A stretch of DNA of 64,000 nucleotides from Mitsuokella sp. oral taxon 131 str. W9106 (GCF_000469545.1 NZ_KI273061.1:1-64000); one strand, 5' to 3'. Positions 49,573 through 58,372 are shown, numbered from the stretch's first letter. Numbers and translations are program-made. The notes: generated by a model not told the origin, from the sequence alone.

Positions 49573-50379
49573 ATGGAAATCAGTACGTTGCAGGTTGCTC
49601 TGATTGTTCTTGTTTCGGCTATTGTGGGAATGGGCAGTGTTCTCGATTCGTTCCAAACGCATCGGCCGCTGATTGCTTGCACACTGATCGGATTGATTCT
49701 CGGTGATGTTACGACGGGCGTCATCCTAGGCGGCACGTTGGAATTTATTGCATTAGGCTGGATGAATATTGGCGCGGCGCAGTCGCCGGACTCGGCGTTG
49801 GCAAGCATCATATCCACGATTTTGGTCATTGTTGGAAACCAGTCCATTGCGACAGGCATTGCCATTGCGCTGCCGCTTTCCGCTGCAGGACAGGTATTGA
49901 CCGTCATTGCCAGAACCATTACCGTGTTCTTCCAGCATGCAGGTGATCGTTATGCGGAAGAAGCGAATTTCAATGGGATTGATTTCTGCCATGTCTGCGC
50001 GTTGGTGGTGCAGGCACTTCGCGTCGCCATACCGGCGTTTCTCGTCACGATTTTCGCCAGTCCGGAAGCGATCCGGTCCATGCTGGATATGATACCGGCA
50101 TTCATCACGCATGGCCTTCAGGTGGCAAGCGGGTTCGTCGTGGTCGTCGGGTTCTCCATGGTCATCAATATGATGGGCGCGAAGTATCTGATGCCGTTTT
50201 TCTTCTTGGGCTTTGTATTCGCAAGCTTCACCAGTTTCAACCTGGTCGCCTTTGGCGTGATTGGCGCAGTGATGGCGATCATCTATGTGCAGCTGAATCC
50301 AAAGTTCCAAAAGAATGCAGCAGCTCCTGCCGCGGCAGTTGGGACAAATGCTGCAGACGATGAATTTGATGATGATTGA
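49573..50379 (+). CDS. PTS mannose/sorbose-family EIIC component
   Basis: 268 residues, about seven hydrophobic segments. MEISTLQVALIVLVSAIVGMGSVLDSFQTHRPLIACTLIGL and LGDVTTGVILGGTLEFIALGWMNIGAAQSPDSALA are typical EIIC-Man/Sor sequences. Membrane channel part of the transporter (SorA-like). Short charged Asp-rich tail at the C-terminus. Confidence 0.93.
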   Translation: MEISTLQVALIVLVSAIVGMGSVLDSFQTHRPLIACTLIGLILGDVTTGVILGGTLEFIALGWMNIGAAQSPDSALASIISTILVIVGNQSIATGIAIALPLSAAGQVLTVIARTITVFFQHAGDRYAEEANFNGIDFCHVCALVVQALRVAIPAFLVTIFASPEAIRSMLDMIPAFITHGLQVASGFVVVVGFSMVINMMGAKYLMPFFFLGFVFASFTSFNLVAFGVIGAVMAIIYVQLNPKFQKNAAAPAAAVGTNAADDEFDDD

Positions 50380-50395
50380 TTGGGAGGCAAATGAC

Positions 50396-51229
50396 ATGGA
50401 ACAAGAAAAGAAGCAACTAACGAAGGCCGATTTGTTCAATATGTTCCTGCGTACCAATCTGCAGCAAGCCTCTTTCAATTTTGAGCGCATTCATGCGCTC
50501 GGCTTCTGCTTTGACATGGTTCCCGCAATCAAACGCCTATACCGTGACAAGAAGGATCAATCGGCGGCATTGAATCGACATATGACCTTCTTCAACGTAA
50601 CGCCTGCGTGTGTCGGCCCGGTATTGGGCGTTACTGCCGCCATGGAAGAGGCAAAGGCAAATGGCGCGGCTGTTGAAGACGGTGCGATCAGCAGTCTGAA
50701 GATCGGTCTTATGGGGCCGCTCTGCGGCGTAGGTGATCCGATTTTTTGGGGTACGCTGCGTCCAATCACGGCTGCGCTCGGCGCGTCCATGGCAGTTCAG
50801 GGGAGCTTGCTTGGTCCGGTGCTCTTTTTCCTGCTGTTCAACATCGTGCGATTGGCGGCATTGTGGTTTGGGCTCGTATATGGGTATGAGCGCGGACTGC
50901 AGGTCGTCCTGCAGAATTTAGGTGGGAATCTGCTCCAAAAGATCACGGAAGGTGCTACGATTTTAGGCATGTTCGTCATGGGTGCGCTCGTATCGAAGTG
51001 GACGGTTATCAAGGTTCCTGTCGTCGTATCGACGATTACGGGACCGGACGGCAATACGGTTGTGACGACGGTACAGAATATTTTGGATCAGCTTATGCCG
51101 GGCTTGCTTGCGCTATGTTTGACACTCATCGTCTGCAAACTGCTCAAGAAGAACATCACGCCGATCACGTTGATTTTCGGGCTATTTGCCGTCGGCATCA
51201 TCGGCGCGGCATTGGGACTTTTGGAGTAA
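50396..51229 (+). CDS. PTS mannose/sorbose-family EIID component
   Basis: 277 residues. KADLFNMFLRTNLQQASFNFERIHALGFCFDMVPAIKRLY and KIGLMGPLCGVGDPIFWGTLRPI are EIID hallmarks; the C-terminus is hydrophobic. SorM-like partner of the EIIC. ATG at 50396 follows GGGAGGCAAATGAC. No EIIA of this family follows, although it is normally encoded in the same operon. Confidence 0.93.
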   Translation: MEQEKKQLTKADLFNMFLRTNLQQASFNFERIHALGFCFDMVPAIKRLYRDKKDQSAALNRHMTFFNVTPACVGPVLGVTAAMEEAKANGAAVEDGAISSLKIGLMGPLCGVGDPIFWGTLRPITAALGASMAVQGSLLGPVLFFLLFNIVRLAALWFGLVYGYERGLQVVLQNLGGNLLQKITEGATILGMFVMGALVSKWTVIKVPVVVSTITGPDGNTVVTTVQNILDQLMPGLLALCLTLIVCKLLKKNITPITLIFGLFAVGIIGAALGLLE

Positions 51230-51257
51230 AGAAGGATCGGGATAAGGGAGTGATTCG

Positions 51258-52502
51258 ATGCGGACGCGGGCAGTTCGGTTATATGGCAAGCAGGATCTGC
51301 GGTTGGAGGAATTTGATTTGCCGGAGCTTCGTTCGGATGAAATCCTTGCAGAGGTGTATACGGATAGTCTCTGCATGTCCACGCTGAAAGCCGTGGATCG
51401 TGGGGCGGATCATAAAAAAGTACCCGACGATATTGCGGAACATCCGATTATACTGGGGCATGAGTTTTGCGGCAAGATCATCGATGTTGGAATGGATTGG
51501 AAAACGCAGTACCATGCGGGCGATCGATTCGTCATTCAGCCGAACATTGGAGACGCGCGAAGCTATGCGCCGGGCTATTCATTCCCTTATGTCGGCGGGG
51601 ATGCGACCAAGGTCATCTTTCATGCGCAGGTCATGCAGAATGGAAGCCTGCTTCCGTATGCTGGGAAATCGTATTTTGAAGGATCTTTGGTAGAACCGCT
51701 TTCCTGCGTGACCGGTGCGTTCAACACCAATTATCATCTCCCCGATCAATATAGTCATAAGCATATCATGGGGATTAAGCGCGGCGGAAACATGGCGCTT
51801 TTGGGCGCTACAGGGCCAATGGGGTTCCTCGCGATTGACCTTGCGCTGCATGGGAAGCAGCGTCCGAGGCATTTGGTCGTCACGGGACATACGCAGTCCA
51901 AATTGGATATGGCAGAGCGGCTTTATCCGAAAGAAGAGGCAAAAGCATGCGGCGTAGAGCTGCACTACATCAACACCGATAGGATGGAAGACTTTTCACC
52001 GGCGCTGCAGGCTCTTTTGCCAGCGGGTGAGGGATACGATGATGTCCTTCTCTTTGTAGCAGATCCGTCCATGACGACGCAGGCAGTACAGATCCTTGGA
52101 ATGGATGGATGCCTGAATTTCTTTGCGGGCCCATTGGATAAGAATTTCTCTGCAAAGATGAATTTCTTTGATGTGCATTACAATATGATCCACATTGTCG
52201 GAAATAGCGGCGGGAATACCGAGGATATGAGAGAAGCGATTGCTTTGATTGAGCAGGGAACGGTGCAAGCGAACAAAATCGTAAGCCACATTATGGGACT
52301 GGATCAAGTCGTGCCCTCCACGCTGCAGCTTCGGACCTTGCCGCCTGGCAAGAAAGTCGTTTATACGCATTTGGAGTTTCCTAGGTATAGCTTGGCGGAT
52401 TTGATGGAAGGCGCCATGGGGAAAGACCTTGCGAAATGCGTGCAGGAGGCGCAGGGATTTTGGAATGCGGAAGCGGAAGCCTGCCTGCTGAAGCAGATGT
52501 AA
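51258..52502 (+). CDS. sorE: L-sorbose-1-phosphate reductase (zinc-dependent dehydrogenase)
   Basis: 414 residues of the medium-chain dehydrogenase family. Catalytic zinc ligands are Cys39 (SLCMST) and His68/Glu69 (ILGHEFCG); the nucleotide fold has LLGATGPMGFLAIDLAL. The stretches DHKKVPDDIAEHPII, FVIQPNIGDARSYAPGYSFPY and SLVEPLSCVTGAFN agree closely with SorE as I recall it. It reduces L-sorbose 1-phosphate to D-glucitol 6-phosphate, linking this PTS to the dehydrogenase in the glucitol operon. Confidence 0.88.
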   Translation: MRTRAVRLYGKQDLRLEEFDLPELRSDEILAEVYTDSLCMSTLKAVDRGADHKKVPDDIAEHPIILGHEFCGKIIDVGMDWKTQYHAGDRFVIQPNIGDARSYAPGYSFPYVGGDATKVIFHAQVMQNGSLLPYAGKSYFEGSLVEPLSCVTGAFNTNYHLPDQYSHKHIMGIKRGGNMALLGATGPMGFLAIDLALHGKQRPRHLVVTGHTQSKLDMAERLYPKEEAKACGVELHYINTDRMEDFSPALQALLPAGEGYDDVLLFVADPSMTTQAVQILGMDGCLNFFAGPLDKNFSAKMNFFDVHYNMIHIVGNSGGNTEDMREAIALIEQGTVQANKIVSHIMGLDQVVPSTLQLRTLPPGKKVVYTHLEFPRYSLADLMEGAMGKDLAKCVQEAQGFWNAEAEACLLKQM

Positions 52503-52585
52503 AAGGAAGGCTTTCAGGAGAAAACAGCGTCTTGTCGGGGCGCGCCTTTTGCGATAAGATAGGATGGAAAGGGAGGCCGATCTTA

Positions 52586-53449
52586 TTGCAAACGGAAGAC
52601 AATATATCGGTCTTGGATAAAGTCCTGTCCAATTATTCGAGCTTGTTTGAAGCGGAAAAAAAGGTTGCGGATTTTGTCTTGGACCATTCCACAGAAGTCA
52701 TTGATATGACGGTGGCGGAAGTGGCGAACGACTGCAGCGTGAGCGAGGCAACCGTTATTCGCTTTTGCAAACGATGCGGCTGTCAAGGGTTTCATCGTCT
52801 TAAGCTGGATTTGGCGCGGGAATCCGATACGCATGGCATCAAGAAAGACATTCCGAACGAGCTGCACGCGAATGATATCGGAAGTTCGATACGGAATATT
52901 TTGGCAAACAAGCAGGAGGAACTGCAGGAAACGTTGGCGGGAATTGATCCGAGCCAATGCGACCGCGTCCTGAATCTGCTGCAAGGGGCGCGCACGGTCG
53001 TTTTTTCCGCCGTCGGCAATACGATCCCGATTGCCTTGGACGGCGCGTACAAGTTCAATGAGCTGGGCATCACGTCCTTTACCTCATCCGTATGGGAAAA
53101 CATGCTGGCGATGCTGCGGACATTGCCGTCGGATGCCGTCATGATCGCGCTGTCCGCATCTGGGGAATCCAAGCATCTGCTTTACATGGTCGACTGCGCA
53201 GTGGAACGCAAGATTCCGATTATCGCCGTTACGAATCACATCCATTCCTCTTTGGCAAAGAAGAGCACCTACGTTTTGCGGTCTGTGTCCAGGGAAAGGA
53301 TGTTCTTTCGGAATCATAGTTTCCTATCGACGCGGCTGTCTATGATGGCTGTGGTCGAGATTTTATATTTTTTATTGTGCAGCAGAAAGGAGGACTCCTT
53401 TCATTGTATTGACGTGCATGAGCAATCCATCGCAGATGAGAAGATGTGA
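52586..53449 (+). CDS. MurR/RpiR-family transcriptional regulator
   Basis: About 287 residues from a TTG with GGGAGG nine bases upstream; a longer frame to 52436 overlaps sorE and has no ribosome site. HTH region FEAEKKVADFVLDHSTEVI...CSVSEATVIRFCKRCGCQGF and SIS domain (VVFSAVGNTIPIA, IALSASGESKHLL). Member of the sorbose-type operon and the likely binder of the direct repeats at its promoter, with a sugar phosphate as effector. Confidence 0.87.
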   Translation: MQTEDNISVLDKVLSNYSSLFEAEKKVADFVLDHSTEVIDMTVAEVANDCSVSEATVIRFCKRCGCQGFHRLKLDLARESDTHGIKKDIPNELHANDIGSSIRNILANKQEELQETLAGIDPSQCDRVLNLLQGARTVVFSAVGNTIPIALDGAYKFNELGITSFTSSVWENMLAMLRTLPSDAVMIALSASGESKHLLYMVDCAVERKIPIIAVTNHIHSSLAKKSTYVLRSVSRERMFFRNHSFLSTRLSMMAVVEILYFLLCSRKEDSFHCIDVHEQSIADEKM

Positions 53450-53533
53450 GAGGATGCAGCTTGGACGTTTGCCATGTGCTGCGGTGCGAGACGGGCAATG
53501 GGATGATAAATCGGGTGGCAAGGAGATGGGGCA

Positions 53534-54214
53534 ATGAAATTCCTGATCGATCATGCTGACATGGAACAAATCAAGAGGATATATGCGATCTATCCAGTGG
53601 ATGGCGTCACGACGAATCCTTCTATTCTGGCTGCGGGAACGAAGCAGCCGTACGAGGCACTGCGGGAGATCCGTGCCTTTATCGGAGCGGATGCGGATTT
53701 GCACGTGCAGGCAGTGGCGAATACCGTTGCGGGAATTTGTGCGGATGCTGACCGCATACGCGCGGAGGTCGGCGAGCAGACGTACATCAAAGTGCCGGCT
53801 ACGACGGTAGGGCTTGCTGCGATGAAGAAGCTGAAGAAGAAGGGCGCCCGGATTACGGCAACGGCGATCTATGCGCCGTTGCAGGCATTCCTTGCGGCGA
53901 AGGCAGGCGCGGACTTTGTCGCACCTTACGTCAACCGCATGGACAACCTTGGCGTGAATGGAATCCAGATGACGAAGACGATGCAGGATATTTTGGACAA
54001 GAACAGACTCAAAACCCAAATCCTGGCAGCGAGCTTCAAGAATTCGCAGCAGGTGCTCGAGCTTTGCGAATACGGGATCGGCGCGGCGACGATTGCGCCG
54101 GATGTCATCGACGGGCTCATTCGAAACGATTGCGTGGAACAGGCCGTTTGTGCGTTTGTAAAGGATTTTGAATCCCTTTGCGGCAAGGGCGTAACAATGA
54201 AAGACGCACATTAA
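53534..54214 (+). CDS. Transaldolase/fructose-6-phosphate aldolase (FSA-like)
   Basis: 226 residues, the short transaldolase type. MKFLIDHADMEQI, DGVTTNPSILA, and Lys86 in TYIKVPAT (Schiff base), then FVAPYVNRMDNLG and ILAASFKNSQQVLE. FSA-type enzymes cleave fructose 6-phosphate to dihydroxyacetone and glyceraldehyde 3-phosphate; others act as true transaldolases. It closes an operon that delivers fructose 6-phosphate. Start after AAGGAGATGGGGCA. Confidence 0.88.
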   Translation: MKFLIDHADMEQIKRIYAIYPVDGVTTNPSILAAGTKQPYEALREIRAFIGADADLHVQAVANTVAGICADADRIRAEVGEQTYIKVPATTVGLAAMKKLKKKGARITATAIYAPLQAFLAAKAGADFVAPYVNRMDNLGVNGIQMTKTMQDILDKNRLKTQILAASFKNSQQVLELCEYGIGAATIAPDVIDGLIRNDCVEQAVCAFVKDFESLCGKGVTMKDAH

Positions 54215-54225
54215 AAAGCATTTGC

Positions 54226-54270
54226 GAAAAAGGCTCCCAGCCTTTGGTTGAAAGACTGGGAGCCTTTTTC
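54226..54270. terminator. Bidirectional terminator between fsa-like gene and metQ
   Basis: GAAAAAGGCTCCCAG (54226-54240) and CTGGGAGCCTTTTTC (54256-54270) are a perfect 15-bp stem with A and T tracts on both sides; serves the two converging operons. Confidence 0.9.
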
Positions 54271-54302
54271 ACGGTTTTTGCCGATTGGATTCCTTAGATT
54301 CC

Positions 54303-55151
54303 TTAGAACGCCGGTACGACAGCACCCTTGTACTTTTCATTGATGAAGTCCTTGATCTCTTGGCTGTGGAGCGCCGCAATGAGCGCTTGGATCTCCGGCC
54401 GGTTCTCGTCGCCCGCGCGGACGGCGACGATGTTGACGTAAGGCGACGTGCTGTCTTCCATGAAGAGCGCGTCCTTCGTCGGAACGAGGTTTGCCTGCAT
54501 CGCGTAGTTCGTGTTGATGACGGCAGCATCGACGTCGTCAAGCGTGCGCGGCACCTGCGCTGCCTCGACTTCTTGGAAACGGAGGTTCTTCTTGTTCTCG
54601 ATGATGTCGTGGAGCGTTGCTTTCTCGTTGACGCCGTCCTTGAGTTTGATGATGCCGGCCTTTTCGAGGAGGAGCAGCGAGCGTCCGCCGTTCGTCGGAT
54701 CGTTCGGGATGGCGACGGTGGCGCCGTCCGCGAGCTCGTCGAGCTTCTGGATCTTTTTCGAGTAGACGCCCATCGGCTCGATGTGCACGCCGGCGGCGTT
54801 CACGAGCTTGACTTCGTGATGCTCTTCGATGAAGTTCTTGAGGTAGGGCTCATGCTGGAAGAAGTTCGCGTCGAGTTCCTTGTCGTTGACAGCGAGGTTC
54901 GGCTGGACGTAGTCGTTGAACTCGACGATGTCGAGCTTGATGCCCTGCTTTTCGAGGATCGGCTTGACCTTTTCGAGGATCTCGGCGTGCGGCACGGCCG
55001 TTGCGCCGACCTTGAGCGTCTTCATGCCAGAGCTCGACTGCGCGACGGCATTCGTGCCCGAGGAGCTCGAGGCGCCGTTGTTTGCACCGCAGCCTGCGAG
55101 CGCGAGCACGGCGATGGAAAGCGTCGTGATGAGTGCTAGGATTTTCTTCAT
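54303..55151 (-). CDS. metQ: Methionine-binding lipoprotein MetQ
   Basis: 282 residues. Lipobox LAGC near residue 21, a Ser/Asn-rich linker, then the NlpA/MetQ fold: LKVGATAVPHAEILEKVKPILEKQGI, DYVQPNLAVNDKELDANFFQHEPYL, IPNDPTNGGRSLLLLEKAG and TNYAMQANL. Binds methionine outside the inner membrane for MetNI. Start after AAAAAGGAGGTCATTCC. Last gene of metN-metI-metQ. Confidence 0.96.
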   Translation of the reverse strand: MKKILALITTLSIAVLALAGCGANNGASSSSGTNAVAQSSSGMKTLKVGATAVPHAEILEKVKPILEKQGIKLDIVEFNDYVQPNLAVNDKELDANFFQHEPYLKNFIEEHHEVKLVNAAGVHIEPMGVYSKKIQKLDELADGATVAIPNDPTNGGRSLLLLEKAGIIKLKDGVNEKATLHDIIENKKNLRFQEVEAAQVPRTLDDVDAAVINTNYAMQANLVPTKDALFMEDSTSPYVNIVAVRAGDENRPEIQALIAALHSQEIKDFINEKYKGAVVPAF

Positions 55152-55186
55152 GGAATGACCTCCTTTTTGCGTCCGAATGAATGGAT

Positions 55187-55840
55187 TTATCGCTTGTCCA
55201 AACGCGCCGCGATCCGATTGCCCACGAATTGGACGGCTTGGACGAGGATGACGAGGATGATGACCGTCGCGACCATGACTTCGGGACGGAAGCGCTGGTA
55301 GCCGTAGCGGATCGCGAGATCGCCGAGACCGCCGCCGCCGACGGCGCCCGCCATGGCGGACTCGCCGACGAGGGCGATGAGGGTGGTCGTGAGCTGTGCG
55401 ACGATGCTCGGCATCGCTTCAGGAAGCAGGACGCGCCATACGATCTGCGCAGGACTTGCGCCCATGGATTCCGCCGCCTCGATGAGACCGGACGGAACCT
55501 CTTTGAGGCTCGTTTCGACCTGCCTGCCGATGAATGGGACGGCAGCGATGACGAGCGGCACCATGGCGGCCGTCGTGCCGATTGCCGAGCCGACGATGAG
55601 GCGCGTGAACGGGATGATCGCGACGAGCAGGATGATGAATGGGATCGAGCGGATCGTGTTGACGACGGTGGAAATCGCGCGGTTGAACACGGGGGCGGCA
55701 AGGATCTGCCCCGTTTCCGTCGTGTGCAGGAGCACGCCGAGCGGCACGCCGATAGCGGTCGCGATCGCCATCGAGACGAAGACCATGTAAATGGTTTCGC
55801 CGAGTGCCTTAGAGAGAAGCGGCATCATGTCTGCGGGCAT
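55187..55840 (-). CDS. metI: Methionine ABC transporter permease MetI
   Basis: 217 residues, five membrane segments: ETIYMVFVSMAIATAIGVPLGVLL, NTIRSIPFIILLVAIIPFTRLIVG and the coupling loop EAAESMGASPAQIVWRVLLPEAMPSI. ATG at 55840 has AGGAGGTGAT upstream and lies within the end of metN (32-bp overlap). Confidence 0.95.
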   Translation of the reverse strand: MPADMMPLLSKALGETIYMVFVSMAIATAIGVPLGVLLHTTETGQILAAPVFNRAISTVVNTIRSIPFIILLVAIIPFTRLIVGSAIGTTAAMVPLVIAAVPFIGRQVETSLKEVPSGLIEAAESMGASPAQIVWRVLLPEAMPSIVAQLTTTLIALVGESAMAGAVGGGGLGDLAIRYGYQRFRPEVMVATVIILVILVQAVQFVGNRIAARLDKR

Positions 55841-56870
55841 AGCCGATCACCTCCTCCTGAAGTTCCTGCTCGCGCAGGTAGGCGAGCGCGGCGTCGATTC
55901 GTTCCTTCCCGCCGCGCATGCCGATGATCATGCGGCCGAACGGCGTCGCCTTGATTTGGTCGAGGCTGCCGAACAGCATCGTGACCTCGACGTCCGGGAA
56001 GCGGCGTATCATGCCCGCGAGCACGGGATCGTCCGCCGACTCCCCGATGAACGTCAGGCGCACGAGCAGGTAAGCGTCCGCCTGCGGCTCTTTCGATACC
56101 TTGCCGCCGCGGAATGCCGCAGGGAGGTCGTTTGAGAGCAGGACGCTGATGAACTCTTTCGTGATCGGCTTTTGCGGATGCGTGAAGACGTCGAGCACGC
56201 TGCCTTCCTCCGCGATGATGCCGTTCTCGATGACGGCGACGCGGTCGCAGAGCTCCTTGATGACCTGCATCTCATGCGTGATGACGACGACGGTCAGACC
56301 GAGCTTTTGGTTGATGTCCGTGATGAGTGCGAGGATCGCTTTCGTCGTCTGCGGGTCGAGCGCGCTCGTCGCCTCGTCGCAGAGCAGCACCTTCGGCTCG
56401 CTCGCGAGCGCACGCGCGATGCCGACGCGCTGTTTCTGACCGCCCGACAGTTGGGACGGGTACTGGTGCGCCTTGTCCGAAAGGCCGACGAGCGTGAGCA
56501 GCGGCGTGACTTTTTTCTGGATCTCCGCCGCGCTCTTTCCCGCGAGTTTCAGCGGGAATGCGATGTTGTCGTAGACGGTCGCGGACGAGAGCAGGTTGAA
56601 GTGCTGGAAAATCATGCCGATGTTCTTGCGCGCTTCGCGAAGCTCTGCGCCGCTCATCGCCGTCATGTCCTTGCCGTCGACGGTGACCTTGCCTGCTGTC
56701 GGGCGTTCGAGCATGTTGATGCAGCGGATGAGCGTCGACTTGCCCGCGCCCGAAAGACCGATGATGCCGTAGATTTCGCCGCGGCCGATGGTGAGATCGA
56801 TGCCTTTCAGCGCCTTGACGGGACCGGCCGGGCTATCGTAGGTTTTCTCAATATGGGAAAGCTCTATCAC
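55809..56870 (-). CDS. metN: Methionine ABC transporter ATP-binding protein MetN
   Basis: 353 residues from a GTG with GAGGCG upstream; a longer frame lacks a ribosome site. ABC motifs: GLSGAGKST (Walker A), LSGGQKQRVGIARAL (signature), VLLCDEATSALDP (Walker B). A C-terminal NIL/ACT-like domain (about 270-345) allows feedback inhibition by methionine. No S-box is seen in its leader, unlike metK. Confidence 0.95.
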   Translation of the reverse strand: MIELSHIEKTYDSPAGPVKALKGIDLTIGRGEIYGIIGLSGAGKSTLIRCINMLERPTAGKVTVDGKDMTAMSGAELREARKNIGMIFQHFNLLSSATVYDNIAFPLKLAGKSAAEIQKKVTPLLTLVGLSDKAHQYPSQLSGGQKQRVGIARALASEPKVLLCDEATSALDPQTTKAILALITDINQKLGLTVVVITHEMQVIKELCDRVAVIENGIIAEEGSVLDVFTHPQKPITKEFISVLLSNDLPAAFRGGKVSKEPQADAYLLVRLTFIGESADDPVLAGMIRRFPDVEVTMLFGSLDQIKATPFGRMIIGMRGGKERIDAALAYLREQELQEEVIGYARRHDAASL

Positions 56871-56909
56871 GTATTTCGCCTCGAATCCATAGTTACGATA
56901 TATGTTTGA

Positions 56910-56938
56910 ATGGTAGCATAGGATGGAGCGGTTGTCAA
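56910..56938 (-). promoter_or_regulatory. Promoter of metN-metI-metQ
   Basis: On the minus strand TTGACA (complement of 56933-56938), 17-bp spacer, TACCAT (complement of 56910-56915), 40 bp before the GTG. Confidence 0.7.
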
Positions 56939-57021
56939 TGCTTTTCGACACGCCGCCAATCCTCTTCATTATAGCATGATAGCATGATTCCATGCACGGG
57001 ATTGAAAATTTATTTTATATA

Positions 57022-57050
57022 TTGAAAATCAATATCACTTATGATAATAT
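57022..57050 (+). promoter_or_regulatory. Promoter with a Fur-box-like site
   Basis: TTGAAA (57022-57027), 17-bp spacer, TAATAT (57045-57050). TGAAAATCAATATCA (57023-57037) matches the Fur 7-1-7 core TGATAATNATTATCA at 12 of 14 defined positions and covers the -35 box and spacer, so iron-Fur would be expected to repress the two genes downstream. Confidence 0.55.
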
Positions 57051-57154
57051 GGGCTACGTGAGGGAATTTTTTCAGTGAACAGTCATAGCGGTCATAAGGA
57101 AGCCGGCCATTTGGCGTATCGCTGCGGCTGCGCCGTGCGTGAGGAAAGGCAGTG

Positions 57155-57742
57155 ATGGCATTGGGGACGACGAAAACGTTTGAAGCAATCTTGGGGCAGC
57201 ACGCAGCGCCGACGCTCGTCGGCATCAAGGCCGCGAGCCTGCTCTCATTCCGCAAGGACCGCTATCGCGATTTCAACGCGCTTCTCGCTTCGTATCAGCC
57301 GTGCTTTTCGTGCAAGGGCATAGCGACGTTTCGCGTCGCGGAGGGCGAGGCATTCGTCCTCCTCCTGTTCTACCGCGAGGGGGCGCTCATGGAGACGATG
57401 CGAAGGGCGTTTTCCGTGCCGGAGGCACGGCAGCTCTTGGTGTCGCTTGGCTATCGCACGGACGATGCGCTTGCCGATCTTTTGGAGCATCTGCGCCTGC
57501 GCATGCGCCTTCGGAAGACGTTTCCGCATGAGATCGGACTTTTTCTCGGCTACCCGCCGGAAGATGTTGTGGGATTTATCAAATACAACGGGCAGAATTT
57601 CTGCTATAGTGGGTACTGGAAGGTCTACGCGAACGAGAAGGAGACGCGTGCGCTCTTTGAGCAGTACTCCGTCTGCACGCATGAGTTCTGCACGCGCCTC
57701 GAAAGCGGGACGTCGTTCCCAGAGCTCGTGCAGGCGAGCTGA
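57155..57742 (+). CDS. DUF3793 family protein
   Basis: 195 residues. The order APTLVGIKAASLLSF, FRVAEGEAFVLLLFYRE, FPHEIGLFLGYPPEDVVGFI and YCYSGYWKVY-like FCYSGYWKVYANEKE is that of DUF3793, a family of unknown function common in anaerobic Firmicutes, often beside a flavodoxin as here. ATG at 57155 after AGGAAAGG; a GTG one codon earlier is possible. Downstream of a Fur-like site, so perhaps part of the iron-limitation response. Confidence 0.85.
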   Translation: MALGTTKTFEAILGQHAAPTLVGIKAASLLSFRKDRYRDFNALLASYQPCFSCKGIATFRVAEGEAFVLLLFYREGALMETMRRAFSVPEARQLLVSLGYRTDDALADLLEHLRLRMRLRKTFPHEIGLFLGYPPEDVVGFIKYNGQNFCYSGYWKVYANEKETRALFEQYSVCTHEFCTRLESGTSFPELVQAS

Positions 57743-57794
57743 GCAGTGAGACTGGCGCCTTTTGAGGCGCGTTTGGAGATAAGGAGGATTTGCC

Positions 57795-58226
57795 ATGAGC
57801 AAAGTAGCAATCGTTTTTTGGTCCGGCACGGGCAATACGCAGGAGATGGCACAGGCCATCGAGAAGGGCGCGAAAGCGGCAGGCGCCGAGACGAGTCTCT
57901 TCGAAGTCGAGAGCTTCGACAAGGGCACGCTCGCAGACTACGACGGGATTCTCTTCGGCTGTCCCGCAATGGGCGACGAGGTGCTTGAAGAGGGTACGTT
58001 TGAGCCGTTTTTCGCGGAGGTCGAGGGAAGCCTTTCGGGCGTCCCCGTCGCCCTCTTCGGCTCGTACGGATGGGGCGGCGGCGCATGGATGGCAGACTGG
58101 GCAGCGCGCACGAAGAAGGCGGGCGCAAAGCTGTTTTCGGACGGGCTCGCGGTCGAGAACGCGCCCGATGCGGACGCACTCGCGGCATGCGAGAAGCTCG
58201 GCAAGGACTTTGCGGCATCGCTCTAG
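57795..58226 (+). CDS. Flavodoxin
   Basis: 143 residues. FMN phosphate loop WSGTGNTQEMA (about 9-19), then FGCPAMGDEVLEEG and LFGSYGWGGGAWM, the two isoalloxazine loops of short-chain flavodoxins. Cytosolic one-electron carrier able to replace ferredoxin under iron shortage, which fits the Fur-box-like promoter before the DUF3793 gene. Start after AAGGAGG; ends before a terminator. Confidence 0.94.
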   Translation: MSKVAIVFWSGTGNTQEMAQAIEKGAKAAGAETSLFEVESFDKGTLADYDGILFGCPAMGDEVLEEGTFEPFFAEVEGSLSGVPVALFGSYGWGGGAWMADWAARTKKAGAKLFSDGLAVENAPDADALAACEKLGKDFAASL

Positions 58227-58256
58227 TCCTGTCTTCAGGCCATTCGGGTTGGCTCG

Positions 58257-58285
58257 GCGCATCGGCTTTTGCCGGTGCGCTTTTT
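58257..58285 (+). terminator. Terminator after flavodoxin
   Basis: GCGCATCGGC-TTTT-GCCGGTGCGC, then five T. Confidence 0.9.
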
Positions 58286-58372
58286 GGTTCGGCGTGAGCA
58301 TCGTGCAAGGGGAGCGGGATTATGATATAATGGCGCGGTATGATGGATACGGCAATCGAGGAGGCTATCGCT

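Noticed and set aside
56871-56960. A SAM riboswitch expected before metN
   Set aside because: No S-box core, closing P1 helix or terminator could be found in the short leader.
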